In this document: positions 38,479 through 49,180 of the stretch, piece after piece
Numbering within the stretch: position 1 is the first letter of the stretch
How the letters are laid out: the number at the start of each line of letters is the position of its first letter
Assembly (NCBI GenBank): GCA_001312325.1
Contig: BBDJ01000008.1
Coordinates: 62,001 to 126,000 of the forward strand
Length of the DNA stretch: 64,000 bases
Direction: 5' to 3'
From: Lysinibacillus pakistanensis
Lineage (GTDB): Bacteria > Bacillota > Bacilli > Bacillales_A > Planococcaceae
The notes under the pieces: generated by a model
The model's database searches: none
What the model was told of the DNA's origin: nothing
The model's input: the letters and a program-made list of their open reading frames with translations, nothing else
Translations under genes and position numbers: made by a program

Positions 38479-38515
38479 AATGTAGGTGAAAAACGTCCAC
38501 CTACATTCTATTTTT
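38479..38515 (+). terminator. terminator after the tetR gene
   Basis: ATGTAGGTG pairs with CACCTACAT around GAAAAACGTC-like loop and continues into TTCTATTTTT. Confidence 0.8.
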
Positions 38516-38569
38516 GCTCAAAAATGAATTATCTATTCACTTTTGAATACGATTTAACGGGGGATTAAT

Positions 38570-39851
38570 ATGAACAAAAGATTAGCATTGAAAAATTGTC
38601 ATATCATTCATGGAGATAGTAATAAGTCTATTGCAGATAATATGACCATTTTAATAAATGAAAATGGCATCATTGAACATATCGGAAAAACGAAGGAATT
38701 GAAGATTTCTAAAAACTATAAAACCATCAATTTAGCTGGTAAATATGTGATGCCAGGATTAATAAATGCACATGTACATCTTTTCTCAGATGGAAAACCA
38801 TTTACAATGTCATCAAATGAAAGCATGTTGAAAACGGGGCATAAGCTGTTAGATACAAAAATGGGTAGAGCATTATTAAAGAAACGAATGAAGAGAAATG
38901 CCCTAAACGCCTTACATGCTGGTATTACAACGATGCGTAGTGTAGGTGAATTCTTTTACACGGATGTTCATTTACGGGATGAAATCAAGGCAAATAAATT
39001 TATTGGTCCAAATTTGCTTGTATCCGGTTATTTTCTTAGTGTTACTGGTGGGCATGGTGCACCATACTTAGCACTAGTAAGTGATTCACCATGGGAAGGA
39101 AGAAAAAAATGTAAGAATAAATAGTAAACATGGTGTTGATCTAATAAAAATTTGTGTGACAGGTGGTGTGACCGATGCAAAAGCGATAGGTGAGGCTGGT
39201 AGGTTACAAATGACGGAAGAAGAGGTAACTGCTATTTGTGATGAGGCACATAAAATGGGTTTACTCGTAGCGGCTCATGCAGAAAGTACAGAAGGTGTAA
39301 GAATCGCCTTAAAAGGTGGGGTGGATACAATTGAGCATGGAGCTGAAATGGATGAAGAGATTATTGCCTTATATCAACATAATCCAAAAGCTTTAAGAGG
39401 TTATTCTGCTTTAATTCCAACTTGTCAGGCTGGATATCCTGTTGCAACTCTTGATTCAGCAATCACGAAGGTCAAACATGTTGTCAAAGAGAATTCCAAA
39501 CTAGTTTATGAGGGAATGATGGTTAGTTTAAAACAAGCCATCACAAATCATATCAAAATTGGTGTCGGAACTGACGCTGCTATGCCCTATGTTACTCATT
39601 ATGATTTATGGAGAGAGCTCAATCATTTCTTAAAGTATACAAGCCTTAGTCCAAATCAAGTTATTGAATGTGTAACAAAATCCAATGCAGAAATTTTAGG
39701 AATTGATCATATTACTGGAACTGTAGATATTGGGAAACAGGCTGACTTAATTGTTCTAGAACGAAATCCATTAGAAGCGATACAAACCTTATCAGAGGTA
39801 AAGATGGTCTTGATAAAAGGGCATTTGATAAAAAAATCCTACAGTTTCTAG
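38570..39851 (+). CDS. amidohydrolase family metal-dependent hydrolase
   Basis: 426 residues after repair. Metal ligands of the amidohydrolase fold: GLINAHVHLF near residue 67, KICVTGG (the bridging Lys position) near 192, AAHAES near 233, TIEHGAE near 253 and GVGTDAAMP near 328. The family includes prolidase- and imidazolonepropionase-like enzymes; no signal peptide is present. ATG at 38570 follows GGGGGAT. One extra A in 39103-39109 (EGRKNVRINSKHGVDLI). It lies behind the TetR gene but after a terminator. Substrate cannot be assigned. Confidence 0.82.
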
Positions 39852-40057
39852 AATTAATAAAGTTGATAAATTGTTAAATTCCAAATTTTAATGAGAATAA
39901 ATTAGCTTATAAAAACCTACCTTTTTACTATCAGTATCAATAAAAATACCTATTCATTTATGACTAGATGACTTAGGCAATTATTGCTAATATGCAAAAA
40001 AATATTGCTATAATGGGTATAGATTGATACATACATAGTAGTAAGAGAGGCGAGAAG

Positions 40058-43000
40058 ATGGATAAAGCTAAACTATTTTTAATGGCAGCAGCTCCAGTGG
40101 CTCTAATTGTGCCAATGGAAGTACAAGCGGCTGAAGCAAGTATTGTTAAAATTACTGGAAATAATATTGAGGGAGCTGAAATAACAGCCGATACTTCTTT
40201 GGTTCCAAAAGATAAAGAAATTGATTCCTATCAATGGTTTTCAGTTGAGGGAGAAAATCAAACTCAAATAGGTGTGGGTCATAAGATATCGATACCAGCA
40301 GGTGTTGCTGATAAAGCCATTATTGTGAAAGTGACAACTAAAGATGGAACTGAGTATTTAAGTGACAAAATGATTGTCCATACTACCTTGCAACTAGCTG
40401 GAAATACCTATGTAAACGGTAAAATCTATCCGGAAATTAATAATCTCAATCCTAAACCTGTAATGAAGAGCTACCAGTGGTATTTCTTTGACAATGGTAA
40501 GAAAACACTAATTAAAGGTGCAACAAATATAGAGCTTACCGTTCCAGTTGAAGCGGCGGGGAAACAGTTAGTTGTAGAGGCAAAATCAGAGGATGGAAAA
40601 AACTTTACAAGTACACCAATCTCAATCGATGCGCTACAGTTGAAGTTAGATCCTGATCCCTCTATTACGCCATTACAAATTAATGGGTATTCACCAGAAA
40701 AATTTGTATTGCCTGGAGATACATTATCCGTTGTGACGCCGACTGTTAAAGATGATACGAGAGATTTAAAAGCAGAGCAGGTTTCGTATGCTTACCAATG
40801 GATGTATAAAATGGGTGATTCCTATTCCTTTATTTCTGGAGCAACAGGTGCTACCTATAAGATTCCTACAGACGCATTAGAAAATCAAATTAATAAAATT
40901 GTAGTCCGTGTGATAGTAACTGTTGGCACAAAGGAAGCAGGTCCTAGTTACTCCGAGGTGGTAGAAGTAGCAAATAATCCAGCTGAAGGATTAGTGAAAT
41001 CTATCGATGAGTTATTAGAAGGGAATTCAAATAAGGCTATTGTCTATAAATCTTTAGGCTTTACGCAATTTGGTAATGAACTAACAAGCCTAACAAGTAA
41101 ATATACAGCATTAACAGCAGCAGCTAAGACAAATGTGACTAACTATGATATTTTAAAGCGTGCTATAGAGGATTATAAAGTAGTGAAGTCTTTAAAAAAA
41201 TCAAATACTCGAGGCACAAAAATTAGTGATGGTACGGCTAAAATCCAAAAGTTCAAAGCGTTAGATTCAGAATATGAAAAGTTAGATTTATTGCAAAGAA
41301 GTATTGATATGAGCATGTATACTGACATTCAGAGTGGCTTAGGAAATGCATCACAGAATACAGATATTGCAGAGGTAATAGAGATTAATAAATTAATTTT
41401 AGGGCTTTTAGATTCACTGGCAAATGGATCATCCTATGAATTAGTAAAATATAAAAATTCACTTTCTGATTTACAGAAAAACATTAAGGCGATAGAGGAT
41501 CGTATTGCCAAGCTTTCCAGTGAATATAAATCGACTGTTCAAAATCTGGATATTTTAAATACAGCAAAGGCCGATATTAAAAAAAGTACAGGCCTTTTTA
41601 GATAAAGCTAATAAAATAGATGTCAATACTACTGCCAAAAAAAACAGGTCGCTGCAGCAAAAAAACATCCACACAGCCTACGAAAAGCTTAATGTGAAAC
41701 AGCAAAGCCTAGTACCTAGTACCCTTTTCGATGTGGGTAGTAATCTTGCCAAAGCAGAGACGGCTGAGGAACAAGATGTTACCAATGTTCAAAGTGTGAT
41801 AGATAAATATATTACATTAGGGCCAACTACTGAGTATAAAGGAATCAATACGATAGAGGACACCAAGGAAATCAATAAAGCTCTTACAATGTATAAAACG
41901 CTGACGAAGGAAAATGCCAAAAAGATAACGGGCTATACAGAGCTTTTACAATTGCAGAAGGATATAAAAGCTGCAGACAAGGTGACGGCACAAATTGAAA
42001 AATATAAGCAACTGCTGAATACAGAAGGTATCAGTTATTCCAAACTAAATTCAACGTATAACAGTACATTGAGTGCACTCAATAAATTAACGATGCTGCA
42101 AAAATCCTTAGTGAAAAATAGTAATACATTACTCTCACCTTCAACATCTGAGCAGCCACCAGGTGATAAACCATTGCCTGAGACTGAGGTAAAGGCAAAG
42201 GAATTGGGAACTGCCTTTGTGGCTAAAATCAATCTTGTTATTGCGGTACCAAACAGTAATTTTGCAAGCTATGCCCAAGATATAGAAAAATTAGTGAATG
42301 AGTATAAAAGCGGACTTACATCAGCTGCGCGTAAATATGTGACAAATTATAATGAATTAAAAGCGGCGGAAAAAGATGTGAAAGCGGTGCAGTCATTTAT
42401 AAAGAAAGCTGAAACGGCAGCAATGGAGGCTGATTTGAAAAAGCGTTATGCAAAAATTCAAGGTGTCCAAAAGGCTTATTTAAGCTTATCTGCTAATCAG
42501 CAAAAGCTTGCTGGTGCAGATGAAACCTATAAAAATTTAATTGCTTCTTTAACAAATAATGACATATATACAGATTTGACCGAATTAGATCAAGCGATTG
42601 CTAAGCTTTCTGACGGTAATGCAAGTATAGAGGATATTAAACAACTAGAAGGTAAGTATAAAAATCTTTCAGCAGCGGAGCAAAAGAAAGTTATCAATTA
42701 TTCAATCTTAAAACAAGCAATGGCTGATGTAAAAAAGGTGGAGGCTTTCATTACTCAATATAATAGAATGCAAGAAAACCCTGCAAAAAAATAGTCCAAA
42801 TGTAATAAAAGCCTTTAATGCACTAACAGCACAGCAAGCAAATCTTGTTCCAAGTCAAATGCGAGATACAATTATTCAACAAGAAAAACAACAGCGTGAA
42901 TCAAATGATGTAGCATTGGGGTTAGTAAGTAAAATTGACAAAATAGTGAGCTCTGGCATATATATAGCCAATCTAAAGATTGAAGTTGGTAATTTGCGCA

Positions 43001-43234
43001 GTGAATATGAAGGACTTTCAACAGTTCAAAAAAAGCTTAGTGAAAAATTATTCAAAGCTGACAAAAGCGGAAAATGATTTAGCAAAGGTTGCTGAGGTTC
43101 GTACATTAGAGGAGGCAATTTTAAACGCTGATGACAAACAGGCTGCAAGAAAGGCTTGGCAAAATGCCTTTAATAAACTTTCTAATCAATTAGAGAAATT
43201 ATATATAGAAGAGTATCCTACAAGAATCGAATAA
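40058..43234 (+). CDS. large exported repeat protein, paralogue 1
   Basis: 1056 residues after repair. ATG at 40058 follows GAGAGGCGAG. A signal peptide ends VQA-AEA near residue 25. Three Ig-like beta units follow, each built round YQW (SYQWFSVE, SYQWYFFD, AYQWMYKM) and closing with a [IV]PVEAAGK-like strand. From about residue 310 the protein is helical, alternating two motif types: VTNYDILKRAIEDYKVVK-like and AYEKLNVKQQSLVP-like. There is no LPXTG or SLH anchor. Frame breaks: 41579-41585 (+1), 41637-41644 (+2), 41659-41665 (+1), 42785-42791 (+1), 43028-43034 (+1). A paralogue is at 50862-53719. Function unknown; secreted or wall-associated. Confidence 0.75.
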
Positions 43235-43243
43235 TCATATCTA

Positions 43244-43291
43244 TAAAACCGTTATTTTGAAAAAGAAACATCAAAATAACGGTTTTTATAT
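43244..43291 (+). terminator. bidirectional terminator between paralogue 1 and the EamA gene
   Basis: AAAACCGTTATTTTG pairs with CAAAATAACGGTTTT, flanked by A and T tracts on the two sides; serves both converging genes. Confidence 0.85.
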
Positions 43292-43302
43292 TAGATTTAC
43301 TA

Positions 43303-44222
43303 TTATTTTCTTTGATTCGTTACGCTAAAAATGTTAAAAGAAACTCCTTTTAATTTTTTAAAGTATGTGAATAAATAGCACCCTAAAATGACCATTAATC
43401 CTCCAACACCTTGTAGCCATGTCAATTGTTCGCCTAAAAACAAAAACGCAAGGATAGCAGTAAAAATTGGATTGAAATTCAAGTAAATACCAGATGCTGT
43501 GCCGCCTAATTTTTGTATGCCAATATTCCAAAGAACAAGACAAACAACAGTAGAGATAACACCTGTATATAAAATCGATAAAATAAAAGAATAATTGATA
43601 TTATAAATATGAAAATGAAAGATATTCATGGGTAGAAGAATAAGAAGTCCAAATAAACCTGAATATAAGGTACACATTAGGGGAGAAGTCGTTTTCATCG
43701 CCCATAAGCTACATACGGAGTATATCCCCCAAACACCTACAGCTAGTATCATCTGTAAATCCCCCATATTATAATCCGTAGAAAATAGTAAATTAATCTT
43801 TCCTTTGGACAGAACAATCAGGACACCTAAAAGTGAAATCATCATAGATAAAACTTGTCGTATATTGATTCTTTCTTTTAAAAAGAAATATGAAAAAAAA
43901 TAGCAATAGAAATAGTATTTAGTGCTGAAATTAACCCAACATTGGTTGAGGTAGTTTGTTCTAATGCTGAAAATTGGAGAAGGTTAAATAGCGCAACACC
44001 TGAGATGCCCATTAAAATTAATGGTAAAACTGCATGTGAGGAAGGGATTATTTTTTTGTCCTTCCACCAAACCATAGGCAGAAGAACAGCAATAGCAATG
44101 ATCCACCTTAAGCTCGTTAATGTCAGCGGTGAAGCATGATCTACAAGAGATTTGCCAACTACAAAATTTCCTCCCCAAAGCAAGCTTGTGAAGAGTAACA
44201 ATAACACATAAAACTTTGACAT
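43303..44222 (-). CDS. EamA family drug/metabolite exporter
   Basis: 305 residues after repair. Ten membrane segments in two EamA repeats; repeat ends carry NLLQFSALEQTTSTNVGLI and GTASGIYLNFNPIFTAILAF, and LFLGEQLTWLQGVGG closes the second. DMT-superfamily exporters often move amino acids or metabolites. ATG at 44222 follows AAAAGGAG. The 8-base run 43891-43898 carries two extra bases (IAIFSYFFLKERINIRQ after repair). Divergent from an Lrp-type regulator, which probably controls it. Confidence 0.85.
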
Positions 44223-44464
44223 ATCATTTAGCTCCTTTTATTTTTCATGCTTAAGCTGAAAAATAGAAGCCATTGTGCACAATGACATTTTCCATATGAA
44301 TTTGTTAATTATTATATGGTTTTTGTTGATTTTAAGGAATACTATTTTGTATAATTCAAAAAAAACGAAATAAAAGAAAATGAAATATGTATTTAGAGAA
44401 ATAAAATTAATTTGAAAGCTATTATTAAGCTTGTTTTTAGAATAAACATAAAAGGAGAATCTAA

Positions 44465-44956
44465 GTGGAATCATTTGTCAGCAAAATTTTAGATACCATC
44501 GATATACAAATTTTAGATATTTTACAAAAGGAATCTCAAATAAGTAATGCCGAACTTGCAAGACGTGTTAATTTGTCCCCACCAGCAACACATACAAGAA
44601 TAAAACGCTTAGAGAGTGAAGGGTTTATTAATAGACAGGTAGCGATTTTAAATCAGGAGAAGCTTGGATTTGATTTACTGTGCTATGTTTTTATCAGTAC
44701 AAATATCCATCAAGCTGAACAATTAGATATTTTGGAAAATGCTTTAGAGGCAATGCCAGAAATATTAGAATGTCATTGTTTAACAGGGGAATACGATTAT
44801 CTGCTAAAGGTAGTAATAAGAGACAGGAGGGAGCTGGATAGCTTTATAAGAAAGTTAAATAAGCTTGGTATATCAAGAATTCAAACTAATTTATCATTAA
44901 GAGAAATCAAACATTCTACAGTTTTGCCTATAACTAACGTTGGGCTTGGAAAATAG
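44465..44956 (+). CDS. Lrp/AsnC family transcriptional regulator
   Basis: 163 residues, frame intact. N-terminal winged helix (DTIDIQILDILQKESQISN, ARRVNLSPPATHTRIKRLE) followed by the alpha-beta RAM domain (LECHCLTGEYDYLLKVVIRD) that binds amino acids and makes octamers. GTG at 44465 follows AAAAGGAG. It faces the EamA exporter across 240 bases of AT-rich DNA; the arrangement suggests amino-acid-responsive control of export. The region after it to comX (44957-45264) holds only a weak hairpin and the comX promoter/leader. Confidence 0.88.
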   Translation: MESFVSKILDTIDIQILDILQKESQISNAELARRVNLSPPATHTRIKRLESEGFINRQVAILNQEKLGFDLLCYVFISTNIHQAEQLDILENALEAMPEILECHCLTGEYDYLLKVVIRDRRELDSFIRKLNKLGISRIQTNLSLREIKHSTVLPITNVGLGK

Positions 44957-45135
44957 CTACAGAGTAATTCTCTTTTTAATAAAAGTAGTTTACTGAAAAA
45001 GTATGAGTCTATCTTTTTCAACAAAAGTTTCAATACGTATTGAATGTACCAATTTTGTTTTAGCATACAAATTGGCATATTAAGCAGAATGAGCACATAA
45101 TCTATTATTTTTTTAGGAATTTTTAGAATATATTG

Positions 45136-45163
45136 TTGTGAAAATGTAAAAATATAGTATAAT
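45136..45163 (+). promoter_or_regulatory. comX-comP promoter
   Basis: TTGTGA at 45136-45141 and a consensus TATAAT at 45158-45163 with a 16-base spacer, about 100 bases before comX. No ComA box is evident to the eye. Confidence 0.6.
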
Positions 45164-45170
45164 GAAGGTG

Positions 45171-45235
45171 TAGTTACAATGTTGGTTAAAAATACCTTAT
45201 TAAGGATATTATTAACATATAAATAGGTGTAACTA
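45171..45235 (+). other. long imperfect hairpin in the comX 5' leader
   Basis: TAGTTACA (45171-45178) is the exact inverse of TGTAACTA (45228-45235). Inside, GTTAA pairs with TTAAC, AATA with TATT and CCTT with AAGG around a 3-base loop. The structure starts at the predicted transcript 5' end, 30 bases before the comX ATG. Confidence 0.6.
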
Positions 45236-45264
45236 TAAAAAAACATATGAAATGAGGAGATTTT

Positions 45265-45424
45265 ATGATTAACATGATTCAATTTTTGGAGCAAAATCCG
45301 TCAGTAGTATCTTTGTTAAAAGAAAAAAAAGGCTTCTCTTATTGGCATTACAGAACTTGAACAAAAGGCAATCTTAGATTCGTTTGATGAAGAGCTGTGT
45401 ATAGAAAATCGTTTGTGGAACTAA
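45265..45424 (+). CDS. comX: ComX-like competence pheromone precursor
   Basis: 52 residues after removing one A from the 8-A run near 45327-45334. The product, NMIQFLEQNPSVVSLLKEKK then ASLIGITELEQKAILDSF and ending NRLWN, matches ComX pre-pheromones: hydrophobic N-part, the [AC]-x-LIG core, and a single Trp close to the C-terminus, the residue isoprenylated by ComQ in B. subtilis. ATG at 45265 follows GAGGAG. comP overlaps its 3' end, as in comQXPA loci. No comQ lies upstream: the preceding gene is an Lrp regulator. Confidence 0.85.
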
Positions 45425-47760
45425 GGTCAACTAAATTTAGATGGTTTTGGCTTACTATAGGTATATATGTAATAATAGGGATTTATTTATTATTTACATC
45501 TTATAGTAAGCCCTTCATAAATATTGAAATAGAAGAAAAAGGCGGGAATTGGATAGTAACAAATCCATACTACAAGGATTGGGCTAACCAGTATAAAATA
45601 GTGCCTGGAGATATTATATTAAAAGTAGATGGGAAAGATATAAAAAATATTTCCAATGTAAAGTATGAATTCGTAATACGTACAGCAAATAAATTAACTT
45701 TAGAGAAACCTAATGGTGATATAGTACATGTAAAGATAAAACCATTCGATATTCCTCAACAATTTTATTATGTATTTGTTGTACCTACTATATATTACTT
45801 CCTATCATTAATACTTTCCGTATATTTGTACCTAAAACAGAAAAATACAGCATTATTAAATCTATTAATCTTATTTATACTAACAGTTTCATTAGCATAT
45901 GTAAGTATAGGAGCGTCTGGGATATTAAACAACGTGGGGGTAATTGTAAATCGTAGTAGTATGCTGCTGTGTCCTGTGCTTTTAATTCATTTTTTTAAGG
46001 CTTTACTTTGATTTTTTTTAAATATAAAATGGTTGTTTATCAATAATATAAAGATTCTATATGTACTCCCTCTATCGGTAGTATTTTTAAGCATTTATGG
46101 TATTACAAATAGTTCTACTCATGTCGCGCTTTCAAATATAATCTTAGGGATATTTTTCTTACTACTTATCATAATTCTTGGGATTATGATTTCAGGGAAT
46201 TTTAAATATAAAATACCACAATTAAAAATATTATTGAGCAGTATTATTATTCCTTTTATGCCCTTTCTGTTTCTATACGCGTTACCAGAAGTTATCTTTC
46301 ATAAACAAATTCTTTCGGCAGATATTTGTTCTCTTTTTTTAGTATTGATACCTTATAGTTTTATTTGTACACAGCTCACTGAACGTTTATTTGATATGGA
46401 ATACTTCATTACACGGTTACGTCATTATTTTAATTTCTCTTTTGCCTTTACGATTTGGCTAATGATTGGTCTTTATTGGATTACTGATTTATCGATTTCA
46501 AGAATGACAGAAATCTTCTTTTTTTACTTTTTTTGTCATTAATCGCCCTTTTTTTATTTAAAAGAGAAGATTGATTATCGCAAGCGAAAAATCCTGTTTT
46601 CTACAAAGGGAGATTATATCCATCGTTTGTATACAACTGTTGATAGTATAGGTAGAGTGGTAAAAATTGAAGATTTACTAGAAAGATTTGTTCAGGAAGT
46701 CTCCCTGCATCTTGAAATCCATCATGTTTATGTACTCACCTATGATTTTCACACACATGCCGTTACTTCAACGAGCAAATTAAAAGAATATACACAAAAT
46801 CAAGTGGATGAAGTATTCATTGAGCAGCTACGGTTAGGGGATATTAAGAAAACGGCTCATTTTTACGTTGCTTTATTCATCAAGATACGAATTATAAAAG
46901 AATTCTAGTTGTGGATCATAATCAATCTATTTATCTAAAAGAAGAGGAATTATTATGGCTAGAGCTAGTGCTTCTGTATTTAAATAATTTTATTGAAAAT
47001 ACGAAAATGGTTGAGGGTCTATTAGAACAGCTAAAGCATATGAAAGCAGCGGATAAAAGCCAATTGCCATGGCTCAATAAATTACTTTGGCTACGGTTTG
47101 AAGAAGAAAAATATCAATTGGCACAAGAGTTACACGATACAAACCTACAAGAACAGCTACATATCGCTAGAGAAATGGATGTGCTTGTCCGTACGAAGAA
47201 TACGGATGATCTTCAAACAAAGCTTTCGAAGATTCATGAACATATGCTAGCTTCTTTAAATGATTTAAGAGGCTATTGTGAAAATTTAAAGCCTCCTTTA
47301 TTAGATACATTGGGCCTAAATGCTGCCCTTGAGAAGCTTATTCAAAAAAAATCATAAACGTGCTGAATTTGTTTTAGTTTATACCATTGATCGCCTTTAC
47401 TTAGAGGATGAGCGTTTAAACTTAATGATTTATCGTCTTTTCCAAGAGCTATTGAATAATGCTTTGAAGCATTCATATGCTGATACGGTTGAAATTAACC
47501 TATTTGAAACAGAAGATGGATTTGAGATTAATTATTCTGATAATGGTGTTGGCTGTAAGATGGATGATATTATTCTTGCTGATTCCATGGGGATTAGGGG
47601 AATGCAAGAACGGGTACAAGCTTTTAATGGTCAGTTCTCAATCAATACGAATTTAGGGGAAGGAATGTCCATTCGAATTATAGTGAATGAAGGAAATACT
47701 TCCACTACTTATGACTACGATATCTGTAATAAAAGGCATGTTCATAGTACCATAGGATAA
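45397..47760 (+). CDS. comP: ComP-like quorum-sensing histidine kinase
   Basis: About 785 residues after repair (B. subtilis ComP 769). Eight to ten N-terminal membrane segments; between the first two is a PDZ-like domain (WIVTNPYYKDWANQYKI, VPGDIILKVDGKDI, near residues 48-110). The kinase core has a HisKA_3 H-box (AQELHDTNLQEQL, His about 578), N-box ELLNNALKHS, G-box DNGVGC and GIRGMQERV. GTG at 45397 (or 45415) lies inside comX. Breaks: 45990-45996 (+1), 46012-46019 (+2), three 7-T runs at 46519-46555 (+1 each), one T missing near 46861, and 47344-47351 (+1). The apparent TGA at 46009 disappears on repair. No ComA response regulator follows. Confidence 0.85.
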
Positions 47761-47796
47761 TCTATGAATAGTAAGCAAAACATGAATCATTTTCAT

Positions 47797-47854
47797 ACCT
47801 TCTAATCTTTTCGAATGTGCAAAATCAAGCACAAGTAAAGATTAGAAGGTTTTT
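47797..47854 (+). terminator. terminator after comP
   Basis: ACCTTCTAATCTTT pairs with AAAGATTAGAAGGT across a long loop, followed by T residues. Confidence 0.85.
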
Positions 47855-47909
47855 GCTTTGAAATTATGAAATTTTATGCTTAGTTAGTAGAAGAGAGGGG
47901 ATGTTAGTC

Positions 47910-48602
47910 TTGGAAAAAGATGAAATGGTACAAAACTTTATCGCACAACAAAATGATTTAAAGGAGCATATTTCTCTTCAAAATAATTTCTTAGAGAATC
48001 AAATTAGCCTTGTAGCCGGCTTAGATATTGCCTATTGGCATAAAAATAATAAAGAGTATGGAGCCTGCTGTATACAAGTTTTTGATTTTAGATCAAAAAA
48101 TTTGATAGAGCAAGTTTCGTATATAAATGAAATTACTGTTCCTTATATTTCTGGGTTCTTAGCTTTTCGAGAATTGCCTCTTATTTTAGAAGCTGTGAAA
48201 AAGCTGAAAACTCAACCAAGCCTATATATGTTTGATGGGAATGGTTATCTACATAAGCGCCATATGGGAATTGCCACACATGCTTCCTTCTACTTAAAGA
48301 AACCAACAATAGGAGTAGCAAAAACTTACTACAAAATTGAAAATATTGATTTCACGATGCCTGAAAATATTGCTGGAGCATTTACTGATATTGTCATTGA
48401 TGGAGAGGTATTTGGGCGTACGCTTAGAAGTAGAAAGAATGTGAAGCCAATATTTGTATCATGTGGAAACTGGATTGATTTAGACACAGCCACAAATATA
48501 ACAATGCACTTTATTGACAAAGATAGCCGTCTACCAATCCCTGTTAGATATGCAGATTTAGCTACTCATCAGGCAAGGAAATTGCATCAAGATGATGTGT
48601 GA
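47910..48602 (+). CDS. nfi: endonuclease V
   Basis: 230 residues, frame intact. Endonuclease V cleaves the second phosphodiester bond 3' of deoxyinosine. Motifs: VAGLDIAYW (first catalytic Asp, near residue 40), PYISGFLAFRELP near 84 and DGNGYLHKRHMGIATHAS near 107. TTG at 47910 is 9 bases after GAGGGG; the in-frame ATG at 47901 abuts the ribosome site and is less likely. It stands alone between comP and the SUKH genes. Confidence 0.9.
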   Translation: MEKDEMVQNFIAQQNDLKEHISLQNNFLENQISLVAGLDIAYWHKNNKEYGACCIQVFDFRSKNLIEQVSYINEITVPYISGFLAFRELPLILEAVKKLKTQPSLYMFDGNGYLHKRHMGIATHASFYLKKPTIGVAKTYYKIENIDFTMPENIAGAFTDIVIDGEVFGRTLRSRKNVKPIFVSCGNWIDLDTATNITMHFIDKDSRLPIPVRYADLATHQARKLHQDDV

Positions 48603-48642
48603 ACATGTCGATATATGTGTAATAGAGTTAGGGGATTTGAAA

Positions 48643-49167
48643 TTGAATACTCAAGCGAAGAATTTATGGAAATGTATCATTGAAAAAAAAGGGTAGGGAT
48701 GCATTGAATCTTCAGCCTGGCGCGACAGCTGAAGAATTTCAGCTCATTGAAAATACCTTAGGTGTGTCTCTTCCAGAGGAGATGAAAAGTTTTTATAGCA
48801 TTTCTAATGGACAAGCTTGGGATATAGGGGTAGAGCCTTTTGTTAGAAATCTAACACTTTCTCCTCTTGCGGAAATTATGGATAATTGGTTATTCCTACA
48901 GGAGGAATTTGACCAGATGATCAGCTTCCAGATAGAGAGTATGGCGTAGAGGTCCAACCATTGCTTTGGCATAAAAAATGGATTCCTATTGCTGAAAATG
49001 GTGGAGGCGATTATCTTTGTCTTGATACTGATCCCACCAAACAAGGAGTGGTGGGACAGGTGTTGTATTTTTGGCATGATTGGGGAAAGCGAACAATTGA
49101 TGCAAAGAGTCTTTTTGCATTTATAGAAAACTGTTTAAATGAGGAAAATGATTCGAATTTTGAATAG
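48643..49167 (+). CDS. SMI1/KNR4 (SUKH) family protein
   Basis: 174 residues after repair. The SUKH core is visible: PGATAEEFQLIENTLGVSLP, EEMKSFYSISNGQAW, then WIPIAENGGGDYLCLDTDPT near residue 115. Many SUKH proteins are immunity proteins of polymorphic toxin systems; others are general cell-wall or regulatory proteins. TTG at 48643 follows TAGGGGAT. Breaks: an extra A in the 8-A run near 48683-48690, and one base missing near 48910-48915 (EEFxPDDQLPDREYG). It precedes a second SUKH gene in the same direction; no toxin gene is seen nearby. Confidence 0.75.
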
Positions 49168-49180
49168 GGAGGTAAACACT

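Noticed and set aside
46003..46032. In-frame TGA that would split comP into sensor and kinase genes
   Set aside because: The stop vanishes when the flanking 7-T and 8-T runs are shortened as elsewhere, giving a continuous hydrophobic segment of normal ComP length.
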